Assembly (NCBI GenBank): GCA_018969715.1 | Contig: JAGWXT010000001.1 | Location: forward strand, 138,877 to 202,876 | Direction of reading: 5' to 3' | Length of the DNA: 64,000 bases | Source: Actinomycetales bacterium | GTDB taxonomy: Bacteria > Actinomycetota > Actinomycetes > S36-B12 > UBA5976 | Shown here: piece by piece, positions 18,648 to 27,790 of the stretch | Numbering within the stretch: the stretch's first letter is position 1 | How the letters are laid out: every line of letters begins with the position of its first letter | The notes under the pieces: generated by a model | Told to the model about the DNA's origin: nothing | Database searches by the model: none | The model's input: only the letters and a program-made list of their open reading frames with translations | Translations under genes and position numbers: made by a program

Positions 18648-19780
18648 TCTCGCTCCCAGATGGTTGGGCCGACGGGCTCGGCGAAGTCTCCCAGTGCTAC
18701 CAAGTATCCCTCTGAATCCACGGATATCGCCAGTTGAGGAAGGCGCCGGGCCGCCGGGCCGAAGATGGGGACCCCGGAGTCGGCCAGATCGAAGGTGCTC
18801 TGGTGGCAGGGGCAGAGGAGGTGCTTCGTCCGCTGCTGGTAGAGGGCGATCGGGCAGCCGACATGGGTGCAGATCTTGGAGTAGGCGAGGATGCCCTGAT
18901 AGTCCCAGCCCTGTCCCTGCTGCGACCGGATGTCCTCGGGGGCCATTCGCACGAGCACGACGGGAGCCTTGGCGCGCTCATTGAGGGTTCCGGTCTCATG
19001 GGTGACCTCAACGATGCCCTCGGGAACGGCGGAGACCATGGCCCCGACCGGGATGTCCTCGGGTCGAAGGGGCTGGTAGGTGATGTCGGCGAGGATTCGC
19101 CGGCCATCGGACCACATTGTCCGGAACAGTTCGCCCTTCGGGGCGGGTCCGAGATCGCGCAGCATGACGATCGCCGGCAGTGGCAGCAGGGCCATCGCCG
19201 CCAGCAGCGTGCGTCGCAGTAGCGGTCGACGGGTGATTCCCGACTCGAGGCCGCCCTCCACCACCTGACCGAGGGCATCGGCCCGCGTCTGCTCATCGGG
19301 AAGCATCGGATGACGCTCCTGTGACAGTTCAACATCCGGCATCAGCTTCTTGGCCCAGTGGATAGCGCCGGCGCCGATGAGGAAGATGGCCAAACCAAGG
19401 CTCAGGCCCAGGGCGAGGTTGGATGCACTGGTACGCCCGAAGAAGGGCAGGGCGACGAGCGAGTCGGCAGGCAGGACGACGTAGGCGATCATGAAGCCCA
19501 CCGTCGCCAAGGCGGACAGGCCGAACATGATCGACACCTGCCGCTCCGCGCGCCGCGCCGCCCGAGGATCGATGTCGGTCTGCCGCACGTAGTGGGTCAT
19601 TCCTGCTGCCGGCTGGGGGCCGTAGGCGGTGAGGGGCTGTGCGGCGCGCGTGACGGGCTCCCGTCCGGCTTGCCGAAGGATCTCACCACGGACGTCGCTG
19701 TCGATCTCCCCGGTGGACTGCGGGTCGTAACCGCCGAACCCGCCGGCGGAGCGGTCGCTGCTATCGCTGGTTGGGCTCAT
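18644..19780 (-). CDS. qcrA: Cytochrome bc1 complex Rieske iron-sulfur subunit
   Basis: Rieske protein of the actinobacterial type, 378 residues, with three N-terminal transmembrane helices (about 85-105, 120-143, 185-205) rather than one. The [2Fe-2S] ligands are in CTHVGCPIAL and CPCHQSTFDL. The N-terminal 80 residues are hydrophilic. The start overlaps the qcrC stop and the stop overlaps qcrB, so qcrCAB is a tightly coupled operon feeding the aa3 oxidase. Confidence 0.96.
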   Translation of the reverse strand: MSPTSDSSDRSAGGFGGYDPQSTGEIDSDVRGEILRQAGREPVTRAAQPLTAYGPQPAAGMTHYVRQTDIDPRAARRAERQVSIMFGLSALATVGFMIAYVVLPADSLVALPFFGRTSASNLALGLSLGLAIFLIGAGAIHWAKKLMPDVELSQERHPMLPDEQTRADALGQVVEGGLESGITRRPLLRRTLLAAMALLPLPAIVMLRDLGPAPKGELFRTMWSDGRRILADITYQPLRPEDIPVGAMVSAVPEGIVEVTHETGTLNERAKAPVVLVRMAPEDIRSQQGQGWDYQGILAYSKICTHVGCPIALYQQRTKHLLCPCHQSTFDLADSGVPIFGPAARRLPQLAISVDSEGYLVALGDFAEPVGPTIWERE

Positions 19781-20568
19781 CGCACGCGGGCTCCGATCCA
19801 GATCGCGGCGGCGACCAGCGCCCCCATCCCGGCTGTCCAGAGGAACAGGCCCTCGGTCACGGGACCGAAGCGTCCGAGGTCGAGACCCCCGGGATTCGGT
19901 TCCTGCTTGAGGTTCTCGATGTAGGCGATGATCTCAGCCTTGCTCTCCGGAGGCAGGGAGGTGTCGGCGAATACCGGCATCGACTGCGGCCCGGTAAGCA
20001 TCGCCTCGTAGATCTCCAGCGGCGTTGAGCTCATCAGGCTCGGCGCGTAGCGGCCGTCACTGAGGGCGCCGCCGCGGCCGGCGAAGTTGTGGCACTGGGC
20101 GCAGTTGACCCGGAACAGCTCCCCACCCTTCGCCACCGAGGCGTCCCGCCACTCATCGACGACGGACCCACTGGGGATGGCCGGACCCGGGCCAAGGGCT
20201 GCCACGTAGGCGGCCAGCGCGAGTGTCTCCTCGCGGTCGTAACTGGGCGGCTTGCGCATGGCCTGCACATTCGGGGCGGCCAGTGGCATGCGGCCGGTGG
20301 TTACCTGGAAGTCCACCGATGCCGCTCCCACGCCGATCAGGCTGGGTCCATCGGTTGTGCCCTCACCCGCGGGTCCATGGCAGGAGGCGCAGCCCTCCGC
20401 GAAGAGGGCGGAGCCCTTGGCGACCTGCGTCTGGCTCGGGGCCCCGGATGCCGTCGCCGGCTGGGTCCCCGCGTCGATCGCAGCGACCAGGGCGCCCACC
20501 CCGATCAGGGTGAGCAGAAGCAGGGCAGGTGCTGCCCAGGGCTGGCGCCGCAGGGTGCGTCCGGTCAT
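19777..20568 (-). CDS. qcrC: Cytochrome bc1 complex diheme cytochrome c subunit
   Basis: Membrane-anchored diheme cytochrome c that passes electrons directly to the CuA site of the oxidase, replacing a soluble cytochrome c. Two heme motifs are present, CASCHG near residue 62 and CAQCHN near residue 160, with Met ligand candidates in RMPLAAP and SMPVF. There is an N-terminal signal/anchor helix and a C-terminal transmembrane helix. I prefer ATG 20568 because GAGAGGAG lies about 11 nt upstream; ATG 20607 would add 13 residues. Confidence 0.93.
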   Translation of the reverse strand: MTGRTLRRQPWAAPALLLLTLIGVGALVAAIDAGTQPATASGAPSQTQVAKGSALFAEGCASCHGPAGEGTTDGPSLIGVGAASVDFQVTTGRMPLAAPNVQAMRKPPSYDREETLALAAYVAALGPGPAIPSGSVVDEWRDASVAKGGELFRVNCAQCHNFAGRGGALSDGRYAPSLMSSTPLEIYEAMLTGPQSMPVFADTSLPPESKAEIIAYIENLKQEPNPGGLDLGRFGPVTEGLFLWTAGMGALVAAAIWIGARVR

Positions 20569-20654
20569 CTGGCCTTGCACTCCTCTCGGTGGGAGGTGGA
20601 TGGGCACGCGGGCCGCTGCTCGACGCGCGCTGCGCTGTGACTCGATCGCTGCTG

Positions 20655-21266
20655 CTACTTGACCAGATAGATGACGGCGAACAGGCCAATCCAGACGACG
20701 TCGACGAAGTGCCAGTAATACGAGGTCACCACCGCACTGGTCGCCACTGAGTGGGTGAAGCGCGGGGCCAGATAGGCGCGGGCGAGGACGAACAGGAAGG
20801 CGACCAGGCCACCGGTCACATGCAGGGCGTGAAAGCCGGTGGTGAGGAAGAAGGCGGAGCCGAATGCGGAGGACTGCATCGTCAGGCCCTCACTGACGAG
20901 CAGGGCGTACTCATAGGCCTGCCCACCGATGAAGAAGGCTCCCATCAGGAACGTGATGATGAACCAGCGCTGCATGCGGGCGGCGTCGCCGCGCTCCGCC
21001 GCGAACACGCCCAACTGCGCCGTGACGCTGGAGAGAACGAGGACCGTGGTGTTGGCGGCGGCGAAGGGGATGTTGAGCAGTTCGGTCTCGGCTCGCCAGA
21101 CATCCGGGTTGACCGCCCGCAGGGTGAAGTACATCGCGAACAGGGCGGCAAAGAACATCAGTTCGCTGGCCAGCCAGACGATGGTGCCGATGGAGGTGAG
21201 GTTGGGGCGCTCCTGACGGGGCAGGGCCGGCAGTGAGTCGGTCAGCGGGCCGGCGACAGGGGTCAC
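20655..21266 (-). CDS. ctaE: Cytochrome c oxidase subunit III
   Basis: Core subunit III of the aa3 oxidase, about 203 residues with five membrane helices. Family segments: [45 protein letters not shown] and [14 protein letters not shown] at the C-terminus. GTG 21266 gives the N-terminus expected for actinobacterial CtaE; an in-frame start at 21326 is also open. Located upstream of qcrCAB on the same strand, 86 bp before qcrC, the standard actinobacterial order. Confidence 0.93.
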   Translation of the reverse strand: MTPVAGPLTDSLPALPRQERPNLTSIGTIVWLASELMFFAALFAMYFTLRAVNPDVWRAETELLNIPFAAANTTVLVLSSVTAQLGVFAAERGDAARMQRWFIITFLMGAFFIGGQAYEYALLVSEGLTMQSSAFGSAFFLTTGFHALHVTGGLVAFLFVLARAYLAPRFTHSVATSAVVTSYYWHFVDVVWIGLFAVIYLVK

Positions 21267-21346
21267 ATCTGCATTCTGGCAAACCCCGCCGAGGGCCACC
21301 CGACCGGGTCCGGTGATGTACCTCACCCGGACTCGGTGATGGTGCG

Positions 21347-21352
21347 TAGCAT
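21347..21352 (+). promoter_or_regulatory. Putative -10 box of a leaderless promoter
   Basis: TAGCAT ends 7 nt before the ATG at 21360 and no Shine-Dalgarno is seen, as expected if transcription starts at the start codon. Confidence 0.45.
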
Positions 21353-21359
21353 CCGGGTC

Positions 21360-21800
21360 ATGACCGACGCTCCGTCCGCCCGCGATGAACTCACCGTCTG
21401 CGTCTACAGCGATGACCGCCGGGTGCGGGAGTCGGTGATGTTCGCCTTGGGCCGCAGGCCGGTGCCCAGCCTGCCGCGGCTGTCATATGAGCAGATCGCA
21501 ACGGGCGCCTACCTGCGCGAGCGGGTCGCCCGTGGTGGGGTCGACCTGCTCATCCTCGATGCCGAGGCGGCACCGGTCGGGGGCATGGGGCTTGCCCGGC
21601 AGTTGCGGGATGAGGTGTTCCAGTGCCCGCCGATCGTGCTACTCGTCATCCGCGCCGCGGATGCCTGGCTGGCCACCTGGTCGCGTGCCGATGCGGTGGT
21701 GGCGACCCCCATCGATCCGGCAACGCTCACCGGTGTCGTATCGCGCCTGCTCAGTGGACGACTCGCCGCTGCCGGCCCGGTCACCGGGCATGACCACTGA
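21360..21800 (+). CDS. Atypical receiver-like protein
   Basis: A 146-residue protein with the alternating hydrophobic pattern of a CheY-like receiver ([52 protein letters not shown]). An Asp sits at the expected phosphorylation strand (ILDAEA), but the conserved Lys-Pro near the end reads ATPIDP, so phospho-signalling is doubtful. No output domain follows. Its 3' end overlaps trpD by 11 bp, so both are probably co-expressed. Similar receiver-like genes next to trpD are found in other actinobacteria, as I recall; the role is unknown. Confidence 0.65.
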   Translation: MTDAPSARDELTVCVYSDDRRVRESVMFALGRRPVPSLPRLSYEQIATGAYLRERVARGGVDLLILDAEAAPVGGMGLARQLRDEVFQCPPIVLLVIRAADAWLATWSRADAVVATPIDPATLTGVVSRLLSGRLAAAGPVTGHDH

Positions 21801-22935
21801 ACCACACCGAGCACCGGAGGCCTTCTGGCCGGACCTGCTGACGAGGGTTTCCGCCGGCGGGGACCTCAGCCCCGCGCAGGCGGAGGCTGCCATGGCCGAG
21901 GTGCTCACCGGGGATGTCAGCGATGCCCGCCTGGCCGGGCTGCTGATGGGCCTGCGGGCGAAGGGGGAGTCACCGTCGGAGGTTGCGGCCTTCGCGCAGG
22001 TCCTGCTCGCACATGCGGTCCGCATCGACCTGGCTGACCTGGCGTTGCCGGCGGCCTTCTCGGCGGGCCAGTCCTGTCGATCGGCAACCGTTGTCGATGT
22101 CGTCGGGACGGGTGGCGATGGGGCGAGGACCGCGAACATCTCGACCACCGCGGCCTTCGTTGTCGCCGCCTGTGGGGTGCCGGTGCTCAAGCACGGTAAC
22201 CGTGCGGTGTCCTCCCGGGCAGGGGCCTTCGACCTGATCGAAGCGCTGGGAATTGCGGTGGCGGATACTCCCGCCGCACTTCGCGCCGACCTGCAGCGCC
22301 ACGGCTGTGCCCTGTGCTTCGCACCGCACTTCCACCCGGCGCTGCGCCATGCCGGGCAGGTCCGTCGCGAGCTGGGAGTGCGCACCGTCTTCAACACCCT
22401 GGGGCCACTGGTGAACCCCGGCCAGCCTCCGGGCAGCGTGCTCGGCGCGGCCTCGCCACAGCAGGCAGAGGCGATGGCGGCAGTGCTCGCCGGTCAGGGA
22501 CGCAGTGGCCTCGTGGTCTGCTCACAGGATGGACTCGATGAGTTCTCACCGGAGGCGCCCACCCGCACGTGGGCGGTCATCGGTGGGGATGTGACGGTGG
22601 CAGAGGTCACGCCTCACAGCCTCGGCCGGCAGCCCCGGCCGGCAGGCGGCTTGCGAGGGGGGACACCGACGCACAATGCCGAGGTCACGCGGGCAGTACT
22701 CGACCCCACACAGCCGTGTCCACGTGGGGGTGCGTGGGGCGAAACCGACATTGACACGGTGCGCGAGGTGGTGGCGGTCACCGCCGCGGCCGCCCTCGCC
22801 GTGGCATCGGCGATCGATGAGGGCGAAACCACGGGGAAGGGCCTGCTTGCCCGCATCCCGGGGTCGATTCCCGTCGCCTGGGAGGCGCTGGCGACCGGGC
22901 GGGCAGCGGCGGTCCTCGCCGCCATTGGGCCCTGA
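21790..22935 (+). CDS. trpD: Anthranilate phosphoribosyltransferase
   Basis: Second step of tryptophan synthesis, joining anthranilate to PRPP. The 381-residue protein contains the PRPP/anthranilate motifs DVVGTGGDGARTANIST and LKHGNRAVSSRAGAFDLIEA, and VFNTLGPLVNPGQP plus DGLDEFSP. An isolated trpD far from other trp genes, downstream of ctaE, is a known actinobacterial arrangement. The C-terminal half is somewhat longer than usual, with a Gly/Pro-rich insert near residue 285. Confidence 0.95.
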   Translation: MTTEPHRAPEAFWPDLLTRVSAGGDLSPAQAEAAMAEVLTGDVSDARLAGLLMGLRAKGESPSEVAAFAQVLLAHAVRIDLADLALPAAFSAGQSCRSATVVDVVGTGGDGARTANISTTAAFVVAACGVPVLKHGNRAVSSRAGAFDLIEALGIAVADTPAALRADLQRHGCALCFAPHFHPALRHAGQVRRELGVRTVFNTLGPLVNPGQPPGSVLGAASPQQAEAMAAVLAGQGRSGLVVCSQDGLDEFSPEAPTRTWAVIGGDVTVAEVTPHSLGRQPRPAGGLRGGTPTHNAEVTRAVLDPTQPCPRGGAWGETDIDTVREVVAVTAAAALAVASAIDEGETTGKGLLARIPGSIPVAWEALATGRAAAVLAAIGP

Positions 22936-22947
22936 GCGTCGGGGTGG

Positions 22948-23967
22948 TCAGCCGGCGGGGCTGAGCAGGATCTTGTGCGCGTCCAGACTGTGATCGGCGA
23001 GGGCGCGGAAGATCTCCGGCCCGGCCGTGAGCGGTTCGGTCCGCTCAATGAGTGCGTCCAGATCCTCGGGTGCCTCAGCCGCCCAGACGGCGCTTGCGCG
23101 GAAGTCCGCACTGCTGTACCCAAAGGTCCCGATGATGGAGCGCTCCCGGGTGCTGATCGCGTAGGAGGGAACGGTCAGATCCGGCTCGGCCATCCCGATC
23201 AGCACAATCCGGGCCAGCGGGGCGGCGACGGTGAGGGCCGTGGTGAGCGTCCCAGAGGCTCCCACCGCATCGAAGACGAGGGTCGGGGGCCCCGAGAGGA
23301 TCTCGGCGGCCGCAACCCCGACGGCATCTGGCGTGGTCGTGACGAAACCGAGCGTGGCCAGCAGATCACGGCGCCGCGCTGATGGCTCGCTGACACAGAC
23401 ATCGCCCGCTCCCAGGCGGCGGGCGGCCAGTGCAGTCGCCTGGCCGATGGGACCTCCGCCCAGGACGAGCACCCGGTCGGCGGGTGTCATCTCTCCCCGA
23501 CCGACCGCGTGATACCCGACCGCAAGGGGTTCCACCAGCGCTCCATGGTCGGCCGGCATCTGGGGCGCCAGTGGCACGAGCGACACCACCGGCACCGTGA
23601 GGTACTCAGCGAATGCGGCGTCCGGCTCGGGGTGCACCCCGATGACGCGCAGGCTCGTGCACGCCGATTCATGGCCGGATCGGCAGAAGGAGCAGTCGCC
23701 ACACGAGAGCATCGGGTTGACAGTCACCAGTGCGCCCTCGGCGACCCCCGTCGTCCCGCTGCCAAGCTGGGCGACGTGGCCGACGGTCTCGTGGCCCATC
23801 ACCTGCCCCGGGTGGCGTCGGCCGGTGGCACCGGTATAGCCATGCAGATCCGATCCGCAGATGCCCGTGGCATGCACGCGAATGAGCGCCTCGCCGGGCT
23901 GGGGCTCCCGGATGGGACGGTCCTCGATGACCAGATCCCAGGGTCCGCGGAAGACCAGTGACTTCAT
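22948..23967 (-). CDS. Zinc-dependent medium-chain alcohol/polyol dehydrogenase
   Basis: MDR-superfamily oxidoreductase, 339 residues. The catalytic zinc site is CGSDLHGY with GHETVGHV; the structural zinc site has four Cys in CGDCSFCRSGHESAC. The Rossmann motif is VLVLGGGPIGQATAL. It is nearest to sorbitol/threonine dehydrogenase-like members, but the substrate is open. ATG 23967 has AGGAGG 6 nt upstream. It is convergent with trpD (12 bp apart) and divergent from the hydroxyacid dehydrogenase gene. Confidence 0.9.
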   Translation of the reverse strand: MKSLVFRGPWDLVIEDRPIREPQPGEALIRVHATGICGSDLHGYTGATGRRHPGQVMGHETVGHVAQLGSGTTGVAEGALVTVNPMLSCGDCSFCRSGHESACTSLRVIGVHPEPDAAFAEYLTVPVVSLVPLAPQMPADHGALVEPLAVGYHAVGRGEMTPADRVLVLGGGPIGQATALAARRLGAGDVCVSEPSARRRDLLATLGFVTTTPDAVGVAAAEILSGPPTLVFDAVGASGTLTTALTVAAPLARIVLIGMAEPDLTVPSYAISTRERSIIGTFGYSSADFRASAVWAAEAPEDLDALIERTEPLTAGPEIFRALADHSLDAHKILLSPAG

Positions 23968-24115
23968 GAGCGCCTCCTGCGATCCGGTTGCGTGCCGCCG
24001 GCTCTGAGCACGCGGGCGGCCTGCTCCGACGGGTTCCCGGCCGAGCGCCGGACAGTGGCTCGCATGGTAACGGTGGTGTCGATGGCGAGCCCGAAGGGTA
24101 CGGCACAATGGGGCG

Positions 24116-25099
24116 GTGAGATCCGCGCGCATCCTCTTCACCGACAACGACCTGCTCACCCATCCGCTGGTCGATGACGGTGCCGGCGGGGGAGTGGTCG
24201 ATGGTGAAGAGGTCGAAGTGCAGGTCCTGCGGGCGGGACTTGGTGAGCAGACCGCTGTCACCGGCTACCAGTGCCGAACTGAGGATGAGGTGCTCGCGGC
24301 GGTGGCGCGCGTGCGCCCGCATGCGATGGTCGTCCAGTACGCACCCATCACCGCCCGGGTGCTGGACGCCGCAGTCGACTGCCGGATCATCAGCAGGCTG
24401 GGAATCGGCGTGGACATGATCGACCTCGATGCGGCTGCGGCGCGCGGGGTGATCGTGCGCAATGTGCCCGACTACTGCGTTGAGGAGGTTGCCACCCACG
24501 CCTTCGCCGGTGCAATGGCGTTGTGGCGCCGGCTGCCGCAGTACGACCAGGAGGTGCGCATCGCCGGGGAGTGGGCGGCGGCGCGCTCAGCCGGCAGGAT
24601 TGGGCGACTGTCGCAGGCCTGCGTGGGCCTCATCGGATGCGGTCGGATCGGACGGATGGTGGCCCGCGGTTTTCAGGCGTGGGGCGCACAGGTGATCGTC
24701 GTCGACCCCGGACCGGTGGTCGACGAGTACCCGAGGGTTGACCTGGCCACCCTGGCTGCGCGCGCCGACATCATCAGCCTGCACGCCCCGCTCACCGCCC
24801 AGACTGCGCACATTGTGAACACGCAGTTCTGTGACAGCCTCCGGCGATCACCGATCTTGGTGAACACCAGCCGGGGTGGCCTCATCGATGAGTCGGCGCT
24901 CATCGCCGCGCTGCACTCAGGCCAGATCGCCGGTGCCGCACTCGATGTCTTCGAGGTCGAGCCGCTGTCGGCGGACAGTCCACTGCGGACCATGCCTCAG
25001 GTCGTGCTCACCCCGCATGCGGCGTGGGTCTCCCGGGACGCCCTGCCAGACCTGCGCCGCCGCGTCGCGGAGTCGATTGTGGCGGTGCTCGACGCCTGA
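24116..25099 (+). CDS. D-isomer-specific 2-hydroxyacid dehydrogenase (CtBP/PGDH-like)
   Basis: NAD-dependent dehydrogenase, 327 residues. The nucleotide motif is VGLIGCGRIGRMVARGF near residue 166. Catalytic residues are Arg in VNTSRGGLIDE, Glu in DVFEVEPL and His in LTPHAAW. The N-terminal catalytic domain has RLGIGVDMIDLDAAAARGV and VEEVATHAF, which are closest to C-terminal-binding-protein-like members. There is no ACT or other regulatory domain, so it is shorter than classical SerA. GTG 24116 follows CACAAT by 6 nt, suggesting a leaderless message. Confidence 0.88.
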   Translation: MRSARILFTDNDLLTHPLVDDGAGGGVVDGEEVEVQVLRAGLGEQTAVTGYQCRTEDEVLAAVARVRPHAMVVQYAPITARVLDAAVDCRIISRLGIGVDMIDLDAAAARGVIVRNVPDYCVEEVATHAFAGAMALWRRLPQYDQEVRIAGEWAAARSAGRIGRLSQACVGLIGCGRIGRMVARGFQAWGAQVIVVDPGPVVDEYPRVDLATLAARADIISLHAPLTAQTAHIVNTQFCDSLRRSPILVNTSRGGLIDESALIAALHSGQIAGAALDVFEVEPLSADSPLRTMPQVVLTPHAAWVSRDALPDLRRRVAESIVAVLDA

Positions 25100-25146
25100 G
25101 ACTGGCCGGTTCGGCCGTGTCACAGCCCCGGCTTAGCCTGCTCGAC

Positions 25147-25377
25147 ATGGTCTCGACACCACAGCCGCAACCGGACGGCCCGCACCGTGCCAGCCAGCCC
25201 CTGCTCCGTCTTGACTGCACCACCTGCCCGGTGGCCGGTCATGCCTGCGGGGACTGTGTCGTCAGCCTCATGATCGGGCCACCGCCCGAGCTCACCGGTG
25301 ACCAGGCAACCGCCCTTGCCGTGCTCGCCGCAGGGGGTCTGGTGCCGCCGCTGCGCATCCTTCATCCCCCGCCCTGA
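25147..25377 (+). CDS. Small four-cysteine protein of unknown function
   Basis: A 76-residue protein with a compact Cys cluster, CTTCPVAGHACGDC, spaced like a metal-binding knuckle, followed by VVSLMIGPPPEL and a hydrophobic C-terminus ending GGLVPPLRI. I recall similar small conserved actinobacterial proteins but no function. TAGCCT ends 7 nt before ATG 25147, supporting this start and a leaderless message; GTG 25117 is an alternative in the same frame. Confidence 0.6.
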   Translation: MVSTPQPQPDGPHRASQPLLRLDCTTCPVAGHACGDCVVSLMIGPPPELTGDQATALAVLAAGGLVPPLRILHPPP

Positions 25378-25401
25378 CACAGTCGTGGCAGCCTGTCGGC
25401 C

Positions 25402-26604
25402 GTGACCGGACGCACGCTCGTCATCACCAACGACTTCCCACCCCGGCCGGGGGGGATCCAGTCGTTCATCAGCGGCGCCCTGGGCCACCTTCCCCCGGAG
25501 CGGCTGGTCGTCTACAGCTCAACGTGGCAGGGGGCGGCGCAGTACGACGCGGCCCTGCCGTACCCGGTCATCCGCGAGGACACCCGCACCATGCTCCCTA
25601 CCCGCGCGGTCCTGCGACGCGCCCGTTCCCTGATGGCGGAGTACGCATGCGATCGGGTCCTGTTCGGCGCGGCAGCCCCCCTCGGGTTGCTCGCGCGCGG
25701 GCTGCGGGATCGGGCCGCCTGGCAGGTGGCGATGACCTACGGTCACGAGGCCGGGTGGGCCACCGTCCCTGGGGGTGTCCCGCTGCTGCGCCGCATCGGT
25801 CGCGACCTCGATGTGGTGACCTATCTCAGCGAGGACATGGGTCGGCGGCTGCGGCGGGCCTTTGGGGTGAGGATCGCCGCGCGGATGTTCCATCTGCCCG
25901 CGGGTGTCGATGCGTACCAGTTCCACCCCCGCCACGGTGCCGATGGTGAGCGCCGGCGCGCCCAGCTCGGCTGGGACGGTCCGGTCATCGTGTGCATCTC
26001 CCGCCTTGTTCCGCGCAAGGGTCAGGACGTTCTCATCCGCGCGCTACCGCTGGTGCATCGGGCGATCCCGGGTGCCCGCCTGCTCATCGTCGGCGGCGGG
26101 CCCGATCGGTCGAGGCTCGAACGGCAGGTGGTGCGGGCGGGCCTGACCGGGAGGGTCCACCTCACCGGCGGGGTGCCGGCCGCCACCCTCCCGCAGTGGT
26201 ACGCCGCCGGTGATGTCTTCGCTATGCCCTGTCGCACCCGGCTGGGCGGGCTGGACGTTGAGGGACTGGGGATCGTCTACCTGGAGGCCGCGGCAACAGG
26301 GCTTGCGGTGGTCGCCGGTGCCAGTGGTGGTTCGGTTGAGGCTGTCCTTCCCGGGGAAACCGGGCTGATCGTCGACGGCCGCAACGAAGCCGCGGTTGCG
26401 GGGGCCCTCATCACCCTGTTGGGGGATGCGCCGCTGCGGGAACGGATGGGCAGGGCAGGCCGGTCCTGGGTGGAGCGATGCTGGTCGTGGCCTGCGGTCG
26501 GACGACGACTGGGGGCGTTGCTACGGGCTGAGGACCCTGACAGCGGGCAGCCGCTGACCGGGGTGGCGGGTCGCGAAGGACCAGCACCAACGCCCATGTC
26601 GTAG
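25402..26604 (+). CDS. pimB: GDP-mannose-dependent PIM mannosyltransferase, PimB-type (GT4)
   Basis: Glycosyltransferase family 4 enzyme, 400 residues. Its start TLVITNDFPPRPGGIQSF, then FGAAAPLGLLA, GHEAGW, CISRLVPRKGQDVLIRALP, LIVGGGPDRSRLE, DVFAMPCRTRLGGLDVEGLGIVYLEAAATG and GETGLIVDGR agree with remembered mycobacterial PimB (Rv2188c), which adds the second mannose to phosphatidylinositol mannoside. The nucleotide-sugar E-x7-E motif is in EGLGIVYLE. The 3' end overlaps the convergent GT87 gene by 194 bp. Related GT4 enzymes such as MgtA are the main alternative. Confidence 0.85.
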   Translation: MTGRTLVITNDFPPRPGGIQSFISGALGHLPPERLVVYSSTWQGAAQYDAALPYPVIREDTRTMLPTRAVLRRARSLMAEYACDRVLFGAAAPLGLLARGLRDRAAWQVAMTYGHEAGWATVPGGVPLLRRIGRDLDVVTYLSEDMGRRLRRAFGVRIAARMFHLPAGVDAYQFHPRHGADGERRRAQLGWDGPVIVCISRLVPRKGQDVLIRALPLVHRAIPGARLLIVGGGPDRSRLERQVVRAGLTGRVHLTGGVPAATLPQWYAAGDVFAMPCRTRLGGLDVEGLGIVYLEAAATGLAVVAGASGGSVEAVLPGETGLIVDGRNEAAVAGALITLLGDAPLRERMGRAGRSWVERCWSWPAVGRRLGALLRAEDPDSGQPLTGVAGREGPAPTPMS

Positions 26605-27790
26605 CCACGATGAGCAGTCCGATCCGACCGGCCTGCATGCCCACCCCGCTCCAGCGACCCTCAAGCAGCGGACCGTACAGCCAGGGGTACACCAGCTGGG
26701 TGGCCAGGGCGCAGCCGGCGAGGAGCACCATCGGACCGGCGAGCCGGGTCCGCGGATCGACGGCCGCAACCGCGATCAGTGCCAGCACCCACACCATGAA
26801 CTGCGGACTGAACACCCTGCTGCCGAGAATGGACAGCAGCGTCGCGGTGAGCGCGATGTCCCCGGGGGGAACGTCCTCCAGCCGCCCAGTCACGCGGGCA
26901 AGGAGCAGGACGCCCAGACCCCCGAGGAGGACGAGCGTGGCCAGAACAGCCGCGACATCGGTGCCCGAGGCCGCCACCTCCAATGCGCCGTAGCGGTAGG
27001 GGAACTCGATGTCCGCACCCGCAGCCCGGGCGAGGAGGTAGGGCAGGGCGGCAACCGACTCAACCTGGAGTCCACGGGCGGCCTGATTGCCGAGGAAGCC
27101 GCCGGTCCCGCCATAGCCGACCGCCAGCAGCAGGGTGCCCGCCGCCCCGGTGATGATGAGGCTTACCAGGGTTCGCGGGAACACGCGGCGCGGGGCGGCC
27201 AGGGCGGCAAATGCCGGCCAGACCTTCACCAGTGCGCCGACGCCGAGCAGCACGCCGGCCAGCCCCGGTCGCGGTGCGGCTGAGAGGGCGAGCACACCCG
27301 CCGCGGCGAGCACTGCCGGGACCAGGTCGAACCTGCCGAACACGATGGGCCCAAGCAGTGGGACCGCAATCACCCACAGCCAGGCCGGCAGCATGCCGTC
27401 CCATCCGCTCCGGCGCCGCCGGCCGGTGCCGATGAGCAGGGCCAGCAGGAACGCATCGGCGAGGAGCATGAGCAGCTGGAAGGCGGCAACGCCGGGGACT
27501 CCTCGCGCCAGCAGCGGTCCGAGCATTCCGAGCAGTGGTCCGGCAGCTGGTGGGTACTGCCACATGTCATCGCGTGGAAACTGCCCGGCCGCCAGTGTCG
27601 GCGCCCACCAGAGGTACAGGCTGATGTCGGACAGGGTTGCCTCAGGCTGCGGATAGGGCACCAGGCCGCGACCGGCGAGCAGCGCCCACGTGCGCGTCAC
27701 CAGCCAGGCCAGCACCACCAGCAGCGGCTGACCCAGCAGTGGGTGGCTGGGTGCCGCTGCCCGCGCAGCGGCGGGGCCTACCGTTGTCAC
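26411..27790 (-). CDS. GT87/DUF2029-type polyprenol-dependent membrane glycosyltransferase
   Basis: Multi-pass membrane protein of 459 residues with about ten hydrophobic helices and a first outer loop with Asp-rich ATLSDISLYLWWAPTLAAG and MWQYPPAAG, resembling actinobacterial polyprenyl-phosphomannose-dependent mannosyltransferases. FGRFDLVPAVLAA is the conserved family segment. Placed beside pimB, it probably extends PIM or lipoglycan mannans. The last 50 residues are hydrophilic and encoded opposite the end of pimB, with 194 bp of overlap. GTG 27790 abuts the GTG start of the divergent gene; AAGGTGGG lies just upstream. Confidence 0.75.
   Translation of the reverse strand: MTTVGPAAARAAAPSHPLLGQPLLVVLAWLVTRTWALLAGRGLVPYPQPEATLSDISLYLWWAPTLAAGQFPRDDMWQYPPAAGPLLGMLGPLLARGVPGVAAFQLLMLLADAFLLALLIGTGRRRRSGWDGMLPAWLWVIAVPLLGPIVFGRFDLVPAVLAAAGVLALSAAPRPGLAGVLLGVGALVKVWPAFAALAAPRRVFPRTLVSLIITGAAGTLLLAVGYGGTGGFLGNQAARGLQVESVAALPYLLARAAGADIEFPYRYGALEVAASGTDVAAVLATLVLLGGLGVLLLARVTGRLEDVPPGDIALTATLLSILGSRVFSPQFMVWVLALIAVAAVDPRTRLAGPMVLLAGCALATQLVYPWLYGPLLEGRWSGVGMQAGRIGLLIVATTWALVLVLRDPPPRSAAARCQGPQPVATPPVVVRPQATTSIAPPRTGLPCPSVPAAAHPPTG
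27779..27784 (+). promoter_or_regulatory. Putative -10 box inside the divergent gene's first codons
   Basis: TACCGT ends 6 nt before GTG 27791 on the plus strand while lying within codons 3-4 of the minus-strand GT87 gene, pointing to a leaderless transcript for the SRPBCC gene. Confidence 0.45.

Noticed and set aside
17025-18737. 570-codon plus-strand ORF opposite qcrB and part of qcrA
   Set aside because: Highly charged, repetitive translation typical of antisense frames; the opposite strand encodes cytochrome b with all heme ligands.
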